A stretch of 64,000 nucleotides of DNA from Apis mellifera. Its lineage: Eukaryota > Arthropoda > Insecta > Hymenoptera > Apidae. The position numbers and the translations under genes are program-made. Below the pieces are notes generated by a model. The model did not search any database. It had not been told where the DNA came from and was given only the letters and a program-made list of their open reading frames with translations. Below are positions 10,661 through 22,113 of this stretch, piece by piece; position 1 is the stretch's first letter, and every line of letters starts with the position of its first letter. The DNA is taken from positions 25,187,352 to 25,251,351 of the forward strand of contig NC_037638.1 of NCBI RefSeq assembly GCF_003254395.2. Reading direction: 5' to 3'.

Positions 10661-11941
10661 TTAGGTTTAGCGGAAAGTTTTGTCCGAATCTATGACATCA
10701 TTTTCGCCACGTAAGCACATGTTTATTTATTGCATATGTTCGGCTCTATATTTTTAACGCTTAATATTTACATATTGACGTAGCAAATAAGCTATAATAA
10801 AGTTGATTCACATTAGTCTTAAGTGTGATAGTATACCCATGGCGACTGATAAAGTTCATTTACGCCACTGTATTTTATACGAATTTCAACGAGGAAGAAA
10901 TGCTACGGAAGCATGTAGAAATTTATCGAAAGTGTTTGGTGAAGGTACAGTTTCTGATAGGACATGCGGAAAATGGTACGAAAAATTTGAAACGGGTGAT
11001 TTCGACCTTTCCGATAAGCCACGTTCTGGGCGACCATCTTTGATCGACGACGATGTTGTCAAGGCAATGTTGGAGCAAGATCCTTTTCCGACAACATCGG
11101 AGATCGCGGAAAGGCTTAATTCAGCTCAACGAACCATTTCTGACCATATTCGGAAGATAGGATTGGTGTGGAAGTATTCAAGATGGGTGCCACGTGAATT
11201 AAGTCGGAAAAATTTGAACGATCGAGTTGTCGTATGCACATCTCTGCTCGCTCGGAACAAAATCGAGCCCTTTTTGAACCGGATGATAGCTGAGGATGAA
11301 AAGTGGATTACATGCAACGACATTGTAAGGAAAAAGGCATATTGCGAACCCGGAAAACGTAGCCCTTCCACCTCTAAACCAAATTTGACTCCGAATAAGA
11401 GAATGTTGCGTATATGGTGGGATATTCGAGGACCAATACATTACGAGCTTTTAAAACCGAACGAAAAGCTCGATTCGGAGAAGTATTGTCAGCAACTGGA
11501 TAATTTAAAGTCAGCGGTCCAAAAAAAGAGGCCGGCAATGTTGAATAGGAAGGACGTGATACTGCACCACGATAACGCCAGACCACACGCTGCTTTAGGG
11601 ACTCGTCAAAAAATTGCAGAAGTAGGCTGGGAAATTCTGTCGCACCCGCCATATTCTCCGGACATAGCACCCTCTGATTATCACTTGTTTTTATTCTTAC
11701 AAAATTTTTCGACGGGCAAAAAATTCAAAAATGAAGAAGATGTCGAACGAGTACTGGTTCAATTTTTCGCGTCAAAAGATGAAACATTTTTCAAAAATGG
11801 GATATACAAATTGCTCTCATGCTGGCAACAGATCATTAATAATAATGGCAATTATATTATTCGATAAAGTTAATTGGCGGTAAGAAAAAATTTGTATTTT
11901 GTTTTATTCCAAAAACGGACAGAACTTTCCGGTAGACCTAA
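10661..11941 (+). mobile_element. Mariner element, family A copy 1 (full length, 1,281 bp)
   Basis: Terminal inverted repeats start TTAGGTTTAGCGGAAAG on the left and, read inward, TTAGGTCTACCGGAAAG on the right. Both continue to CTGTCCG/TTGTCCG, with about three mismatches. TA dinucleotides flank both ends (10,659-10,660 and 11,942-11,943). Length and layout are those of a complete mariner of Tc1/mariner type, with one uninterrupted transposase frame. The type is similar to mariners described from Apis, but I cannot assign the named subfamily without alignment. It is inserted in C15 intron 1, antisense to that gene. Confidence 0.95.
10839..11867 (+). CDS. Mariner transposase, 342 aa, open frame
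   Basis: The ATG at 10,839 gives a protein beginning MATDKVHLRHCILYEFQRGR, which aligns with the usual mariner N-terminus; an upstream frame extension starts only at a TTG and is not used. Two helix-turn-helix regions (about residues 5-60 and 65-112) bind the ITR. The linker WVPREL is at 116-121. The catalytic triad of the D,D34D type is Asp153 (in AEDEKW), Asp245 (HHDNARPH) and Asp280 (SPDIAPSDY); D245 and D280 have 34 residues between them. The family excises and inserts DNA at TA sites in the nucleus. One oddity is that the normally conserved TGDEKW block reads AEDEKW, so Gly before the first catalytic Asp is Glu, and Tyr a few residues on is Cys. Activity is therefore doubtful although the frame is open. 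Confidence 0.93.
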   Translation: MATDKVHLRHCILYEFQRGRNATEACRNLSKVFGEGTVSDRTCGKWYEKFETGDFDLSDKPRSGRPSLIDDDVVKAMLEQDPFPTTSEIAERLNSAQRTISDHIRKIGLVWKYSRWVPRELSRKNLNDRVVVCTSLLARNKIEPFLNRMIAEDEKWITCNDIVRKKAYCEPGKRSPSTSKPNLTPNKRMLRIWWDIRGPIHYELLKPNEKLDSEKYCQQLDNLKSAVQKKRPAMLNRKDVILHHDNARPHAALGTRQKIAEVGWEILSHPPYSPDIAPSDYHLFLFLQNFSTGKKFKNEEDVERVLVQFFASKDETFFKNGIYKLLSCWQQIINNNGNYIIR

Positions 11942-12465
11942 TATATATATGTAGATATAAGAGAAGAAAACAAAATTTTCCAATTTAATCAGGGATGGAG
12001 CATTTCGAACACGGCTTCGAAATTAACGATTAGTACGTAGATAATGATCCGAATGGCGTTTCCATTCGGAAGAGGAGAGGCGGAAAATTTCCCGTGAAAT
12101 TCAATTTGACGCGTAACCGCTCTCTCTCTCTCTCTCTCTCTTTCGAAACCGAGGAATCATCGTTAAAGGGTAAACGGCCATCAGGCGGATATTATTCCAT
12201 TATCCATCCCTCTTGCTCCGCCATCCACTCCGCCCCTCCTCCGCCGGCCGCCCTTATCCGAAAATACGATCTTCCGTAGAAGCGTAGAATTTTGCGAGAC
12301 ACGAAATAATCTCGTCGATAATGCCTGCTCAATTAAAATATAAATATACACCGTGAACGGGCGTTAATTGAGACACGGACTGGTTCCATGCTCTCCTCGA
12401 TAAAATAAACCGATAATTAGGATAAAGTATAAATTCGATCGTTTCCTTTTCTTCTTTTTTCCCCC

Positions 12466-13040
12466 GTGATTTATATCCAACTAAACTGTTAACATTTGAT
12501 AACAATTCTTACGTAATAAGAATTTTACGTGATTCGAAGAAGGGACTCTGATCACAGATAATAGATTATAATAACAAAGTTCGTTTCCTTCCACGATGGG
12601 AAATGGAGTATATCTCGTCCAGGTATTTTTCGAGAGAAAAAACTAAGGTCTCCTCCTCCTCGTTTTTCGACGAGGAGCGAAAGGAGAAGATAGATAGAGA
12701 GAGAGAGTGGTTGCGTCACAGTGTCGCTTTTTCCTCGCGATTTATATCGTCGATCCAACTAAACTGTTAACATTTGATAACAATTCTTACCTAATAAGAA
12801 TTTTACGTGATTCGAAGAAGGGACTCTGATCACAGATAATAGATTATAGGGATAATAACAAAGTTCGTTTCCTTCCACGATGGGAAATGGAGTATATCAT
12901 CGGTATATCTCGTCCAGGTATTTTTCGAGAGAAAAAACTAAGGTAATCGGCCTCCTCCTCCTCCTTCTTGTTTTTCGACGAGAAGCGAAAGGAGAAGATA
13001 GATAGAGAGAGAGAGAGAGTGGTTGCGTCACAGTGTCGCT
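12466..13040. repeat. Direct duplication, two units of about 265-305 bp
   Basis: The block from about 12,466 to 12,729 is repeated at about 12,736-13,040. Shared parts include CCAACTAAACTGTTAACATT, GAAGAAGGGACTCTGATCAC, TTTCCTTCCACGATGGG, AAAACTAAGG and GTGGTTGCGTCACAGTGTCG. The second copy has small insertions. Both copies keep a hairpin with arms AATTCTTA/TAAGAATT (12,504-12,524 and 12,782-12,802). Confidence 0.92.
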
Positions 13041-16000
13041 TATTAGGACGATAATCGCGTACCGGTCATTATACTCTCCGTTACATTATCATGGTTGTGT
13101 ACCGGTGGCACGGTTTCCCGTCCCTCTCGTAATTCATTCGTAATTACTTTCGTAGAATAGGTGGACGCACGCACGCCATTCCACCGTCCATTCCTCCCTT
13201 CCACACCTTCGACGGGAGAGGTGGAAATTTACGAATTGGACAAATCGGGGAGGGCTAATGAGACGCTGAAAATTATCCAGGGAATTTTCGATTGATAAAA
13301 AGAGGGAGCGAGAAACCACTTGTTCCTAACTTGCATCTTTCTTCTTTCTCCGATTATTATTTACGTTAATCGAACAAGTTATCGAGAGAGATAAGAGAGA
13401 AAAGATTCGTGTGCAGCGACGATATCCGCGAATATCACGTCCCGTCGTTAGCGTGTCTAACGACAGTCTGGCCGCTAAAACTTGTCCAATAGCGGCAGCA
13501 CTGGTGGCTGACTTCGCCTTGGCGAGCCTGTTACCGAGCAATTTTGGTTAAAATACCACGGCGACGAGTGTTTGCGGTCGAAGTATTTACCCTGACGATG
13601 TAACCTTACGACAGAACCGCCGCCGCTATAACGCGTTTCAATGCCTCTAAAAAGGAACGGTTTTAGAAGCGAGGACGGGAGCCCATTACCGGGCAAATAA
13701 CGCGAAGAATTATCTTCGAGAAGGGAGAGACAGAGAGAGAGAGAGAGGAAAAAAAAAGGAAAGAAAGGGAAAGGAAAATTCGAGGAGAAAAATAATGGGG
13801 GGTCGATCGTAAGTTTAATCGTAAAGCGGACGGTTTATGGGGGAGGCGCGCGTAAAACGCGACCTTCGCGACGGGGGTTGAATTAGAGTTAATTGTCGGT
13901 TCAATTCTTTCAACACTTTCTTCGCGATTATCGTTCTCGATCTTCTTTTTCGCAGAGAAGGGAACAAGGAATAGGCGTGGTCGAATAAATCTGCATACGT
14001 GGGAGGAGGAGTTGGAATTAAGAGGAAGGGATTAGAGATTCGTTTCGCGAGAATTATTTTATTCTCGAGTATAATCGATGTATCGTGTAGATCGATACAG
14101 AGATGTTGAAAGGTGATGGCGTGATCGGGGAAGGAAGAGATGGTGTAATACGCGTTCTATTAACGTGTAATATTCTTGGTATTCTTCGAACTATTATACC
14201 CGACACAAATTGTCAATTTGGACACGTGTTCGTAAGTTGTGTTTAGATTACACTGCGAAATATAAGCAGCGATAACATCACAATTTCCAAGTTTAATAGG
14301 TACATGAATATAAAACGGCGTAATTCTCGTCGCGCACGCGACGAGTGTGTCCGTTCACGCGTTCGCGTATTATTGCGCTCGCAACATTTACAACAACAAC
14401 CGTTGTAAAACGAACGCCCGTTTGATAAAAATTTCAATTTCGGCCCGTTATCGTTCAAATTTAACGGAGAAGGAAGGCGGTCGAAGGGAGCGATATAACT
14501 CGTAAAACTTGGATAGAAACTTAATATATACGATGACCGCTATTAATAAGAAGTTTTATATAGAATTTTATATCCGTGCGAACACGGATATATTCGCGTA
14601 TAATTGAAACACGATTTATTTTTAAATCCCCGCTTTTGATATCTTTTTCTCCTTCCATTTCGAAATATTTCGAAAAATATAACCTCATTTGTATCGCACG
14701 AGTAGTATAATCCTTTCCTCTTCAAATCTCACGTTCAAACGAATACGTTTTTCTACCCTTTGAAAAGGGAAAATTTAGAAAATTGGTGGAAGCACGAGGT
14801 TAAGGCAGCGAGCCCTCCTCCTCGGGGTTAAGTGGATGGCGGCGGTCGGCGAGGAATGCGTTTAAAATGTAATCGGGGCGGATCGACGGATCAGTCGGTG
14901 AATAAAACAAAGCGGGGGGGTGTTCGTTTCCATCCTGGAACGGGAAGAGTGGACGCGAATCTCGGCGAGGAACGGGGGCGAGAAGACGACGAGAACGTTT
15001 CGAGACGATGAAACGGCGGGGGATCCGTATATATCCGCATGCGGATGAGAAGGAGGGTTGGCACGACGTGGGGTGGCCGTAAAAACAAGATGGCGTTCCG
15101 TCGTGCCGCAAAATGGCCGGCATAAATAAAAAGCGGTATCGCGTGCGCGCGCGCGCGCCATACTCCCCCTCCGAGTTTCGTTCGTACGCAAGAGACGTAC
15201 TTTTCCTACCTTGGTTTTCGAATTTTAAAAAAATTCCTTCCCTTCGAAGAAAGGCCTGGTTAATTATTTTTAACGAATGTGTTATCAAGATTATTTATGG
15301 AAGCTGGAAGAAGGGATTGGACGAGAGGAGCGCGATGACCTACTGAGCTTGAGACAACCTTTGCCCGTGTACCATCAATCGAGGAGAGGAAATGAAGTCG
15401 AGTTGAAGTGATGCAATCGCGAGCTGTGACACTAGAGAAAGTCGTCATTTTGCCAACCACGCTCCGCTCGGTAATAGAGTTTGCGGCCTTCAAAGTAAAT
15501 TGTTTTCTGCGCGCCACGAGAATTCTTTATGTACCGAGCGAACGCTACGACGGCCGCCGCCGTCGCTGGAAAGGAAGTCGTTGTTGCGTCCTGTTTTCGT
15601 CCCTCCATTTTTTTTAATCGAACGATCGGGGGAAAAAGAAGAGGGAAAAAAGAGAGGAAGGGAAGGAAGAAAGGAAAATCTTCTTCGATAACGCGTTTCG
15701 ATTCGATCGAAAGCAAAAAAAGGAGGGAGGAGAAGGATCGATGGAATCCCGACTCCTATTGCATCGAATCCCAATCTCTGACAGGGAAGAAAATTGAAAC
15801 GAATCCGTCGAATTCGATTCGCGTCGGTTCACGCGGACGGAACAACGGGTTCTCGTTGCACACGCCTTGGAAATCCATTTTCGACGTGCAATTTCAAACG
15901 CAATACCAAACGCTACGGATCTTTACGACGTGCGTTATAAAGGGTTATCGTATTCTCGATATTCCAGGATAATCAAGGTAGTAGTATTTAGAAAATACGG

Positions 16001-19000
16001 CCGCCGCGAATGTAACGAGTAATGGGAAAGAGAGGCGGTAATTGAACAGACAGCTAAACACCTTTAAACGGGTTCTTCTTGGAACGCGCATATCCCGCCG
16101 CATAAAAATTTCCTCGTTTCCTTCCCCCTCCCCATCCCTTATTCTCTCCTACCTATTTTTCTTTTCTTTCGAAAAAACGCCCTCCCTTCCCCTCCGATAA
16201 ATCCTGTTCGATATTTTTCTCAACTCTTCGAGATACGTTCGAATTGTAATTAAATTTATTATCATATTCGAGGAATCATGCGCGCCTCAGGGACGCGGAA
16301 AGTCTAGGGATAACTATATACGCCGGTGTTACGGTAATGGAAGCGGTAATGGTGGTTGCTAGTTAACTTAGGGAAAATGAAAACCAAACGTTTCCAAGAA
16401 TGCGAAAACCGATGCAATTCCAATATGGAGAAAATTGCGGCGCGTTGGAGGGTGTTCGGGATTTATTTCCGCACACTTCGGGGAACGTTGAAGGAACGTT
16501 TCGGGGAGGGAACGAAATATCCCTAGAAATATCGCCGCCGCTTCTTCGAAAACGGCTCTCCTTCAACCAACGTGTTATGCAAACGCGGTGGGGAAGAATC
16601 AGCCCACGGGGCGAATATCATCATCTTCGAAAATCGTTTCGCGCGGAAATTGAAATTTTTTATCTCGAAATACTCTTCGAAATACTTTTCTCTCTCTCGG
16701 CGATCGTTAATTTTTCGGAATATTTTTGAAATACGAAAGAAATTGTGTCCCGTTTTATTCGCTTCGAATAAAATAATAACAAATTCATCGAGCGTTTAGA
16801 AGCCACTTCCGTATTAAAAGGCCGTTTATTCGATGAAAATTGGCAAAGGGGAGGGCCTCGTAACGCGGAAAACTCGTGGCAAGCGAGTTTTATCGCGAGC
16901 ACGTGGGGGCTTGCTTAATTTTATGCGATTTTTTATCGACGCCTCGTAATATCGATAATGCAAGGCGCTGCCGCTTCACCTCTCGCTTCCCCCCGACCCC
17001 GCGCACGTAGGTCGAGGGATGGTTTATATCAAGTTATAGGAGTTTGAGAAATGATCGCCGCATCGAACCTATCCTTTTCTTCCGTCCTCCGATCCGAACC
17101 GCATTCGCAAACTTTTCCTCCCCTCTTCCTCGTTCTCGTTAATTCTTCCTTCTCAAAAAAACAACTACTTTCGATAAATATCGCGCGTGTAAATAATTTT
17201 CGCGCGACTTTTTAATAAAAGTTTTTAATTTTAGGAAAAGGGAGTAAAACGATCGAGTAAAGCGGAGAGCTCGATTCGACCAACTTCCTCTCTCATTTCG
17301 CTTTAAATATAAAGCGAGACCGTTGTATTATTCAAACTTATCCCTCTCTCTCTCCCCCTCCCAAGACGCCCCAACTCGTACGCATCTTAAACCGTATCGT
17401 AACCGTATCGTGCCTCCTCCACGTTTATCTCCCGTTTATCCATACGCGAGAATTACGAGTTTTTCGTGCTATTTTCCCGCTCGATATCGGCCCGAAATGC
17501 AAATTTACATCCCCCTCCGTGACTCGAGATCGTAGAATAGAATAACATCTCGAGAATCTAATATAGACTCGTCTTCTAGACGTATCTTTTTCTCTTACCA
17601 GGATTTCGTGGAAAATAAAAATCGAACGATCGTTATCCAACCATCAATTTCGCCCGAAATTCCGACTTGTACACCTGTATGTTCGAGGAAGAAAAGAATG
17701 GAGGAACAGCTCCCTCTGGGGAATTGTTAAGGGCGCGAGGAAGGAATCGGATCATCCCGTACATCATTGATCGATCGGCGCGCGCGAATAATCTACGCGT
17801 TATGGAAGGGTGGGACGATCGGGGCGGGCGAAATTTAGCCTGACGTCGGTGAAGAGCCCGCCGGCAAATCCCGCGATTTCTCCAGGGACGGCGAAAAATC
17901 GCGAATGATATGCCGGGAACCGCGCCCGTTCCCGATGCCTGCCGAATCGGCAAAAGTATCGTCACCGCTGGGGCTGCTATTTTTTTGACACGCTTCACGG
18001 ATATATCGTCGATATATATATAGATAGTGATGCCGTATTTTCTTCTTTTTTAGAGGGAGGAGAGGCACTCTTGGGATGGCGGCCGAAGGATTGGTTAAGG
18101 ATTTCACCTGATTTCTCGTATATTTCATGGGGTTTGCTCCCATAGGTCGAGCTTCGAAACTTATCGTGGTTCGTTACGTTAAGTCTTTGACCGAAATAGA
18201 TCCGTCAGAGTTAGCTATTAACCCGTTGAAAAACTTTATGTAAAATGCTCGAATAATGTTCGATTTGCAATTACAATTAACTTTCGATTATCACTCGTAA
18301 CGTGGATCGTTAAAATTTTCTCCGATCGAAAAGAATTGTGAGCTTTGAATCGAAGAAATGGAAAGAGAGTATCTCGAATAGATATGGATGAATGTCCAAA
18401 GGATACGAGTTGGAGAAGGCGAAGCGATCGTCTAAACACGACTCGAGGCAGGATATACGGTCTCTTTAGACTTTAGCCAAGGTGAATGGCTCGGCTTGCT
18501 AATTGTCCGGAGCAAAATTAAACCGAAGTCGCGTTAATTATGTAACGCTTCACTCTCTGTCTCTCTTCGGAGAGAAAGAGAGAGAGAGAGAGGCGGCTAC
18601 GTACGACTGGTTTCCGGAGGTGGAAACGGGGTGATGATGGACGAGCGGAGCCGACCTTCCGGGGGCTGCCAAGCTCGAGCAGCGAAATCCCTAACTCAAC
18701 GCTAACTCGATCAGTCAACGCCCACCGTGGCGTTGCCCGGCACTAATCTGCCTCCAGATTAATTACTACGTAATACCGGTTTGAATAATTATCGTTTCTA
18801 GGGCAACCCAGACCTCCCCCTCTCCCGCGGGCACACCTCTCTCCGCGCCCTCTCCTTATACCATTCCTCCGCTTTTAGCGGTTTCACGTATCCGGATTGT
18901 TTCCCATGTTTCTCGTTCGGGGAGAAGGAATCTTATTATGGGCGGCGCTCGCAAAAATTACGCTTTAAAATTACCCGCTTTTGCCCCGCTTATCGCCCCG

Positions 19001-19020
19001 TTCTATCGTACCGCGTGTAA
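13041..19020. other. Intronic non-coding DNA, purine/pyrimidine-rich
   Basis: No gene recognised in about 6 kb. It contains GA/CT tracts (13,731-13,750, 17,342-17,356, 18,570-18,590), a GC run of alternating CG at 15,139-15,157, a GC-richer block at 14,800-15,200 and a 14-bp palindrome at 15,033-15,046. The frames in the GC-richer block overlap each other on the same strand and show no domain. Around 18,480-18,800 there is complex sequence with several TAAT cores. Confidence 0.45.
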
Positions 19021-19029
19021 TTGCAGGAT

Positions 19030-20580
19030 TCGGTGAGAAAGCGTGGCGAATGCGTTCCTTTTCTCCTTTTTTTTTTAAATAATATAAATGTAAATTCTTG
19101 GATCGAAAGGAGAAGGGGAGTTCTTTTTTTAATTGTTTATTAATAATTGGAAACGTTGAGCGATTTCGAGTGAAGAGAAGTTCGCGAGAATCTAGTTCTT
19201 ATAAGTAATAACGAGTTGCTAGAATCGAGATGAATTTGCAGGATCCAGAAAGAAGAGATACGAGTGCGTTCTTTCTTTAAAACGATATAAATACAAATGA
19301 TCGCTACTAATAATATTGAAACAATGAATTTAGAGTTCGTATTCTTTGTAAATGGTAACGAATTGTTAGAATCGAGATGAATTTGCAGGATCCAGAGAAA
19401 AAAATGCGTTTTTTTTTTTTAAATAATATAAATGTAAATTCTTGGATCGAAAGGAGAAGGGAAGTTCTTTTTTTAATTGTTTATTAATAATTGGAAACGT
19501 TGAGCGATTTCGAGTGAAGCACGCGAGAATCTAGTTCTTATAAGTAATAACGAGTTGCTAGAATCGAGATGAATTTGCAGGATCGAGAAAAAAAAAATTG
19601 TACTTGCATTCTTTTTCTTTCTTTAAATAATATAAATGTAAATTCTTTGATTACTTGGAAGGCGTAGGGAACTTTTTTTTTAACTGTTTATTAATAATTA
19701 GAAACGTTGAATTCGATTTCGAGTGAAGCACGCAAGAATTTAATTCGTATGAGTGATAATAAATTGTCAGAGATGAATTTGCAGGATCCAGAGAGAAAAG
19801 ATACGAATGCGTTCTTTCTTTAAAACGATATAAATGCAAATGATCGCTATTTATAATTGGCAATGTTGAAACAATGTTGAATTCGAGTGAACACGCGAGA
19901 ATCTAGATATTGTATTCCTTGTAAATGATAACGAATTGCTAGAATCGAGATGAATTTGCATCCAGAGAAGAAAAATTCTTTTTTTCTCTCTTTCTTTTCT
20001 TTTTTTAAATAATATAAATTCTTTGATCACTGGAAGGCATAAAGAACTTCTTTTTTAACTGTTCATTAATAATTGAAAACGTTGACCGATTTCAAATGAA
20101 GCACGCAAGAATTTAATTCGTATGAGTGATAATAAATTGTCAGAGATGAATTTGCAGGATCCAGAGAGAAAATACGAATGCGTTTCTTTAAAACGATATA
20201 AATGCAAATGATCGCTACTAATAATTGGCAATGTTGAAATAATATTGAATTGCTAGAATCGAGATGAATTTGCATCCAGAGAAAAAAAATTCTTTCTTCT
20301 CTCTTTCTTTTTTTTTTTAAATAATATAAATGTAAATTCTTTAATCTGGAAGACATAGGGCATTTCTTTTTTAACTGTTTATTAATAATTAGAAATGTTG
20401 AATTCGAATGAAAAATCTAGAGTTTGTATGATAATAAATTGCTAGAACCGAGATGAATTTGCAAAGAGAAAAGATACGACTGCAATTTACTTATTTCTTT
20501 CTTTAAAACGACATAAATGCAAATGCATCGCTATTAATAATTATTAATGTTGAAACAATGTTGAATCTAATAAATTGCCA
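19030..20580. repeat. Diverged tandem array, about 8 units of about 150-200 bp
   Basis: The phrase GAGATGAATTTGCAGGATCC or variants recurs at about 19,228, 19,376, 19,567, 19,763, 19,937, 20,143, 20,261 and 20,451. It alternates with TTTAAATAATATAAATGTAAATTC, ACTGTTTATTAATAATTGGA-like text and 'GAGTGAAGCACGC'. Unit length varies because some units carry an extra segment (AAACGATATAAATGCAAATG). Confidence 0.88.
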
Positions 20581-21174
20581 GAACCGAGCTAATCACGATC
20601 TAAAAATTCAATCGATCAACTTCCGTTTTCCCTTCTTCTCCTCCCTCCCTCCTTTTCCAATTACGTAAAATTCCGAGTCGTAGAGTCGCGCAACAATTCT
20701 TAATTATCGCAATAGCGCGGAACAGGTCAGTAGCCTTTCGCCTGGGACGAGATTCGAGAAATGAAATGCTCGCCTAATAACACCGAGCGACTAACCGAGC
20801 TAGAAATTACCCTCGAATACTCGGAAACATTTTTCCGGCCCGTGGCCGATGCCGAGAAGAAGCGTTTCCGTAACGCGGCGGCAAGAAACGCTTCGAATCG
20901 CCTCTCGTACATCTCATCTCGTCGAGGAAAAACTCTCCCCACTTCTGTTTACCATCGACTTCTCCTCCTTTCTTTCTTTCGTTCCCTTTACGAAGAAAAA
21001 AACCTTTCTAAGTATTTCTCTTTTTTCCCCAAACGAACGTTAAAATTCTTCGAAACTTAACGGTACAAATACGTATATATACTTTAATATCTTTACCTAT
21101 AAAAATGTGGAATCGTTGGAATTAACGAGGGTCTGCGGATCGAAGATAAGGGCGAATAGTGTCCTCTAAAACTA
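20581..21174. other. Intronic non-coding DNA
   Basis: Complex sequence without a recognisable gene. The overlapping frames on both strands at about 20,727-21,060 match each other's reverse reading and show no domain. Confidence 0.4.
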
Positions 21175-22113
21175 TTGGGTTGGCAACTAAGTAATTGCGG
21201 ATTTTTTTTAGAAAATCAAAGACAATTTTTTCATGGAACTAAATAACTTTATTCTGTAATGTGTTGTCCATTTTGATCAATGACCTTTTGCCATCTTTCA
21301 GGCAGCATCATAATCCCACGTTCATAAAACTTGTGTGGTTTTTATTAGCAAAAAAGTGAATCAGGTACGATTTGATGTCATCATCGTTATTGAAATTTTC
21401 ACCATTCGAGGAGTTTTGTAAAGATCGAAACAAAAAGTAATCGGATGGTGCAAGGTCAGGACTATATGGTGGATGTGGCAAAACATCCCAACCAAGCTCC
21501 AATAATTTTTGCCGAGTGACCAAAGATGCGTGTGGCCTTGCATCGTCATGATGGACTACAACACCTTTTCGATTTGTCAATTCGGGCCGCTTTTCTTCAA
21601 CCGCATCGTTTAATTTCGTTAGTCGTTCGATGTAGACAACAGAATTGATCGTTCGGTTGGGTGCTAAGAGTTCAAAATAGACAATTCCTTCGTAATCCCA
21701 CCAAACTGATAACAAAACCTTCTTTCGACGAATACCAGGTTTTGATGTTGTTCGAGCTGGTTCACGTGGCCTGCTCCACGATCTTTTCCGCTTGATATTG
21801 TCGTAAACAACCCATTTTTCATCGCCAGTTATCGGTCGTTTTAAAAATGGATCATTTTCATTACGTTTCTTTAGCAAATCGCAGCTGTTAACGCGTTGCG
21901 TTAAACGCTTTTCTTTCAGTTCGTGAGGAACCCATGTATCGAGTTTTCGAACATAGCCAAGTTGTTTTAAGCGGTTTTCGATGCGTGTACGCGATACACG
22001 AAGCTTCTCTGCAATCTCACGAGTTGTACTGTGACGATCCGAATCGATTATTGCTTTGATCAGGTCGTCGTCAACTTCAACTGAAATCCGCAATTACTTA
22101 GTTGCCAACCCAA
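21175..22113 (-). mobile_element. Mariner element, family B copy 2 (5'-deleted, 939 bp)
   Basis: It has inverted repeats starting TTGGGTTGGCAACTAAG at both ends and TA dinucleotides at 21,173-21,174 and 22,114-22,115. Like the copy at 356-1,288, it lacks the 5' leader and N-terminal transposase codons, and the ITR joins the same codon. It is therefore a deletion derivative that transposed at least once after the deletion arose. It lies in C15 intron 1 in the same orientation as that gene, and inverted relative to copy 1. Confidence 0.93.
21308..22090 (-). pseudogene. N-terminally deleted mariner transposase (family B copy 2)
   Basis: About 260 codons stay open, from inside the ITR through the second helix-turn-helix, linker WVPHEL, ITGDEKWV, VHHDDARPH and SPDLAPSDY, so all three D,D34D catalytic residues are present. 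There is no usable ATG at the beginning; the frame opens at a TTG within the ITR. The first helix-turn-helix needed for ITR binding is absent. Near the end, CACACAAG against CACAAG in copy 1 is a 2-base insertion. It shifts the frame, so the protein would end FMNVGL instead of continuing to the expected LPERWQ tail. No active enzyme is expected. Confidence 0.9.

Noticed and set aside
14800..15288. 162-codon minus-strand frame in a GC-rich block
   Set aside because: A second frame on the same strand is open over most of the block, there is no domain, and Arg/Pro/Ser bias follows composition.
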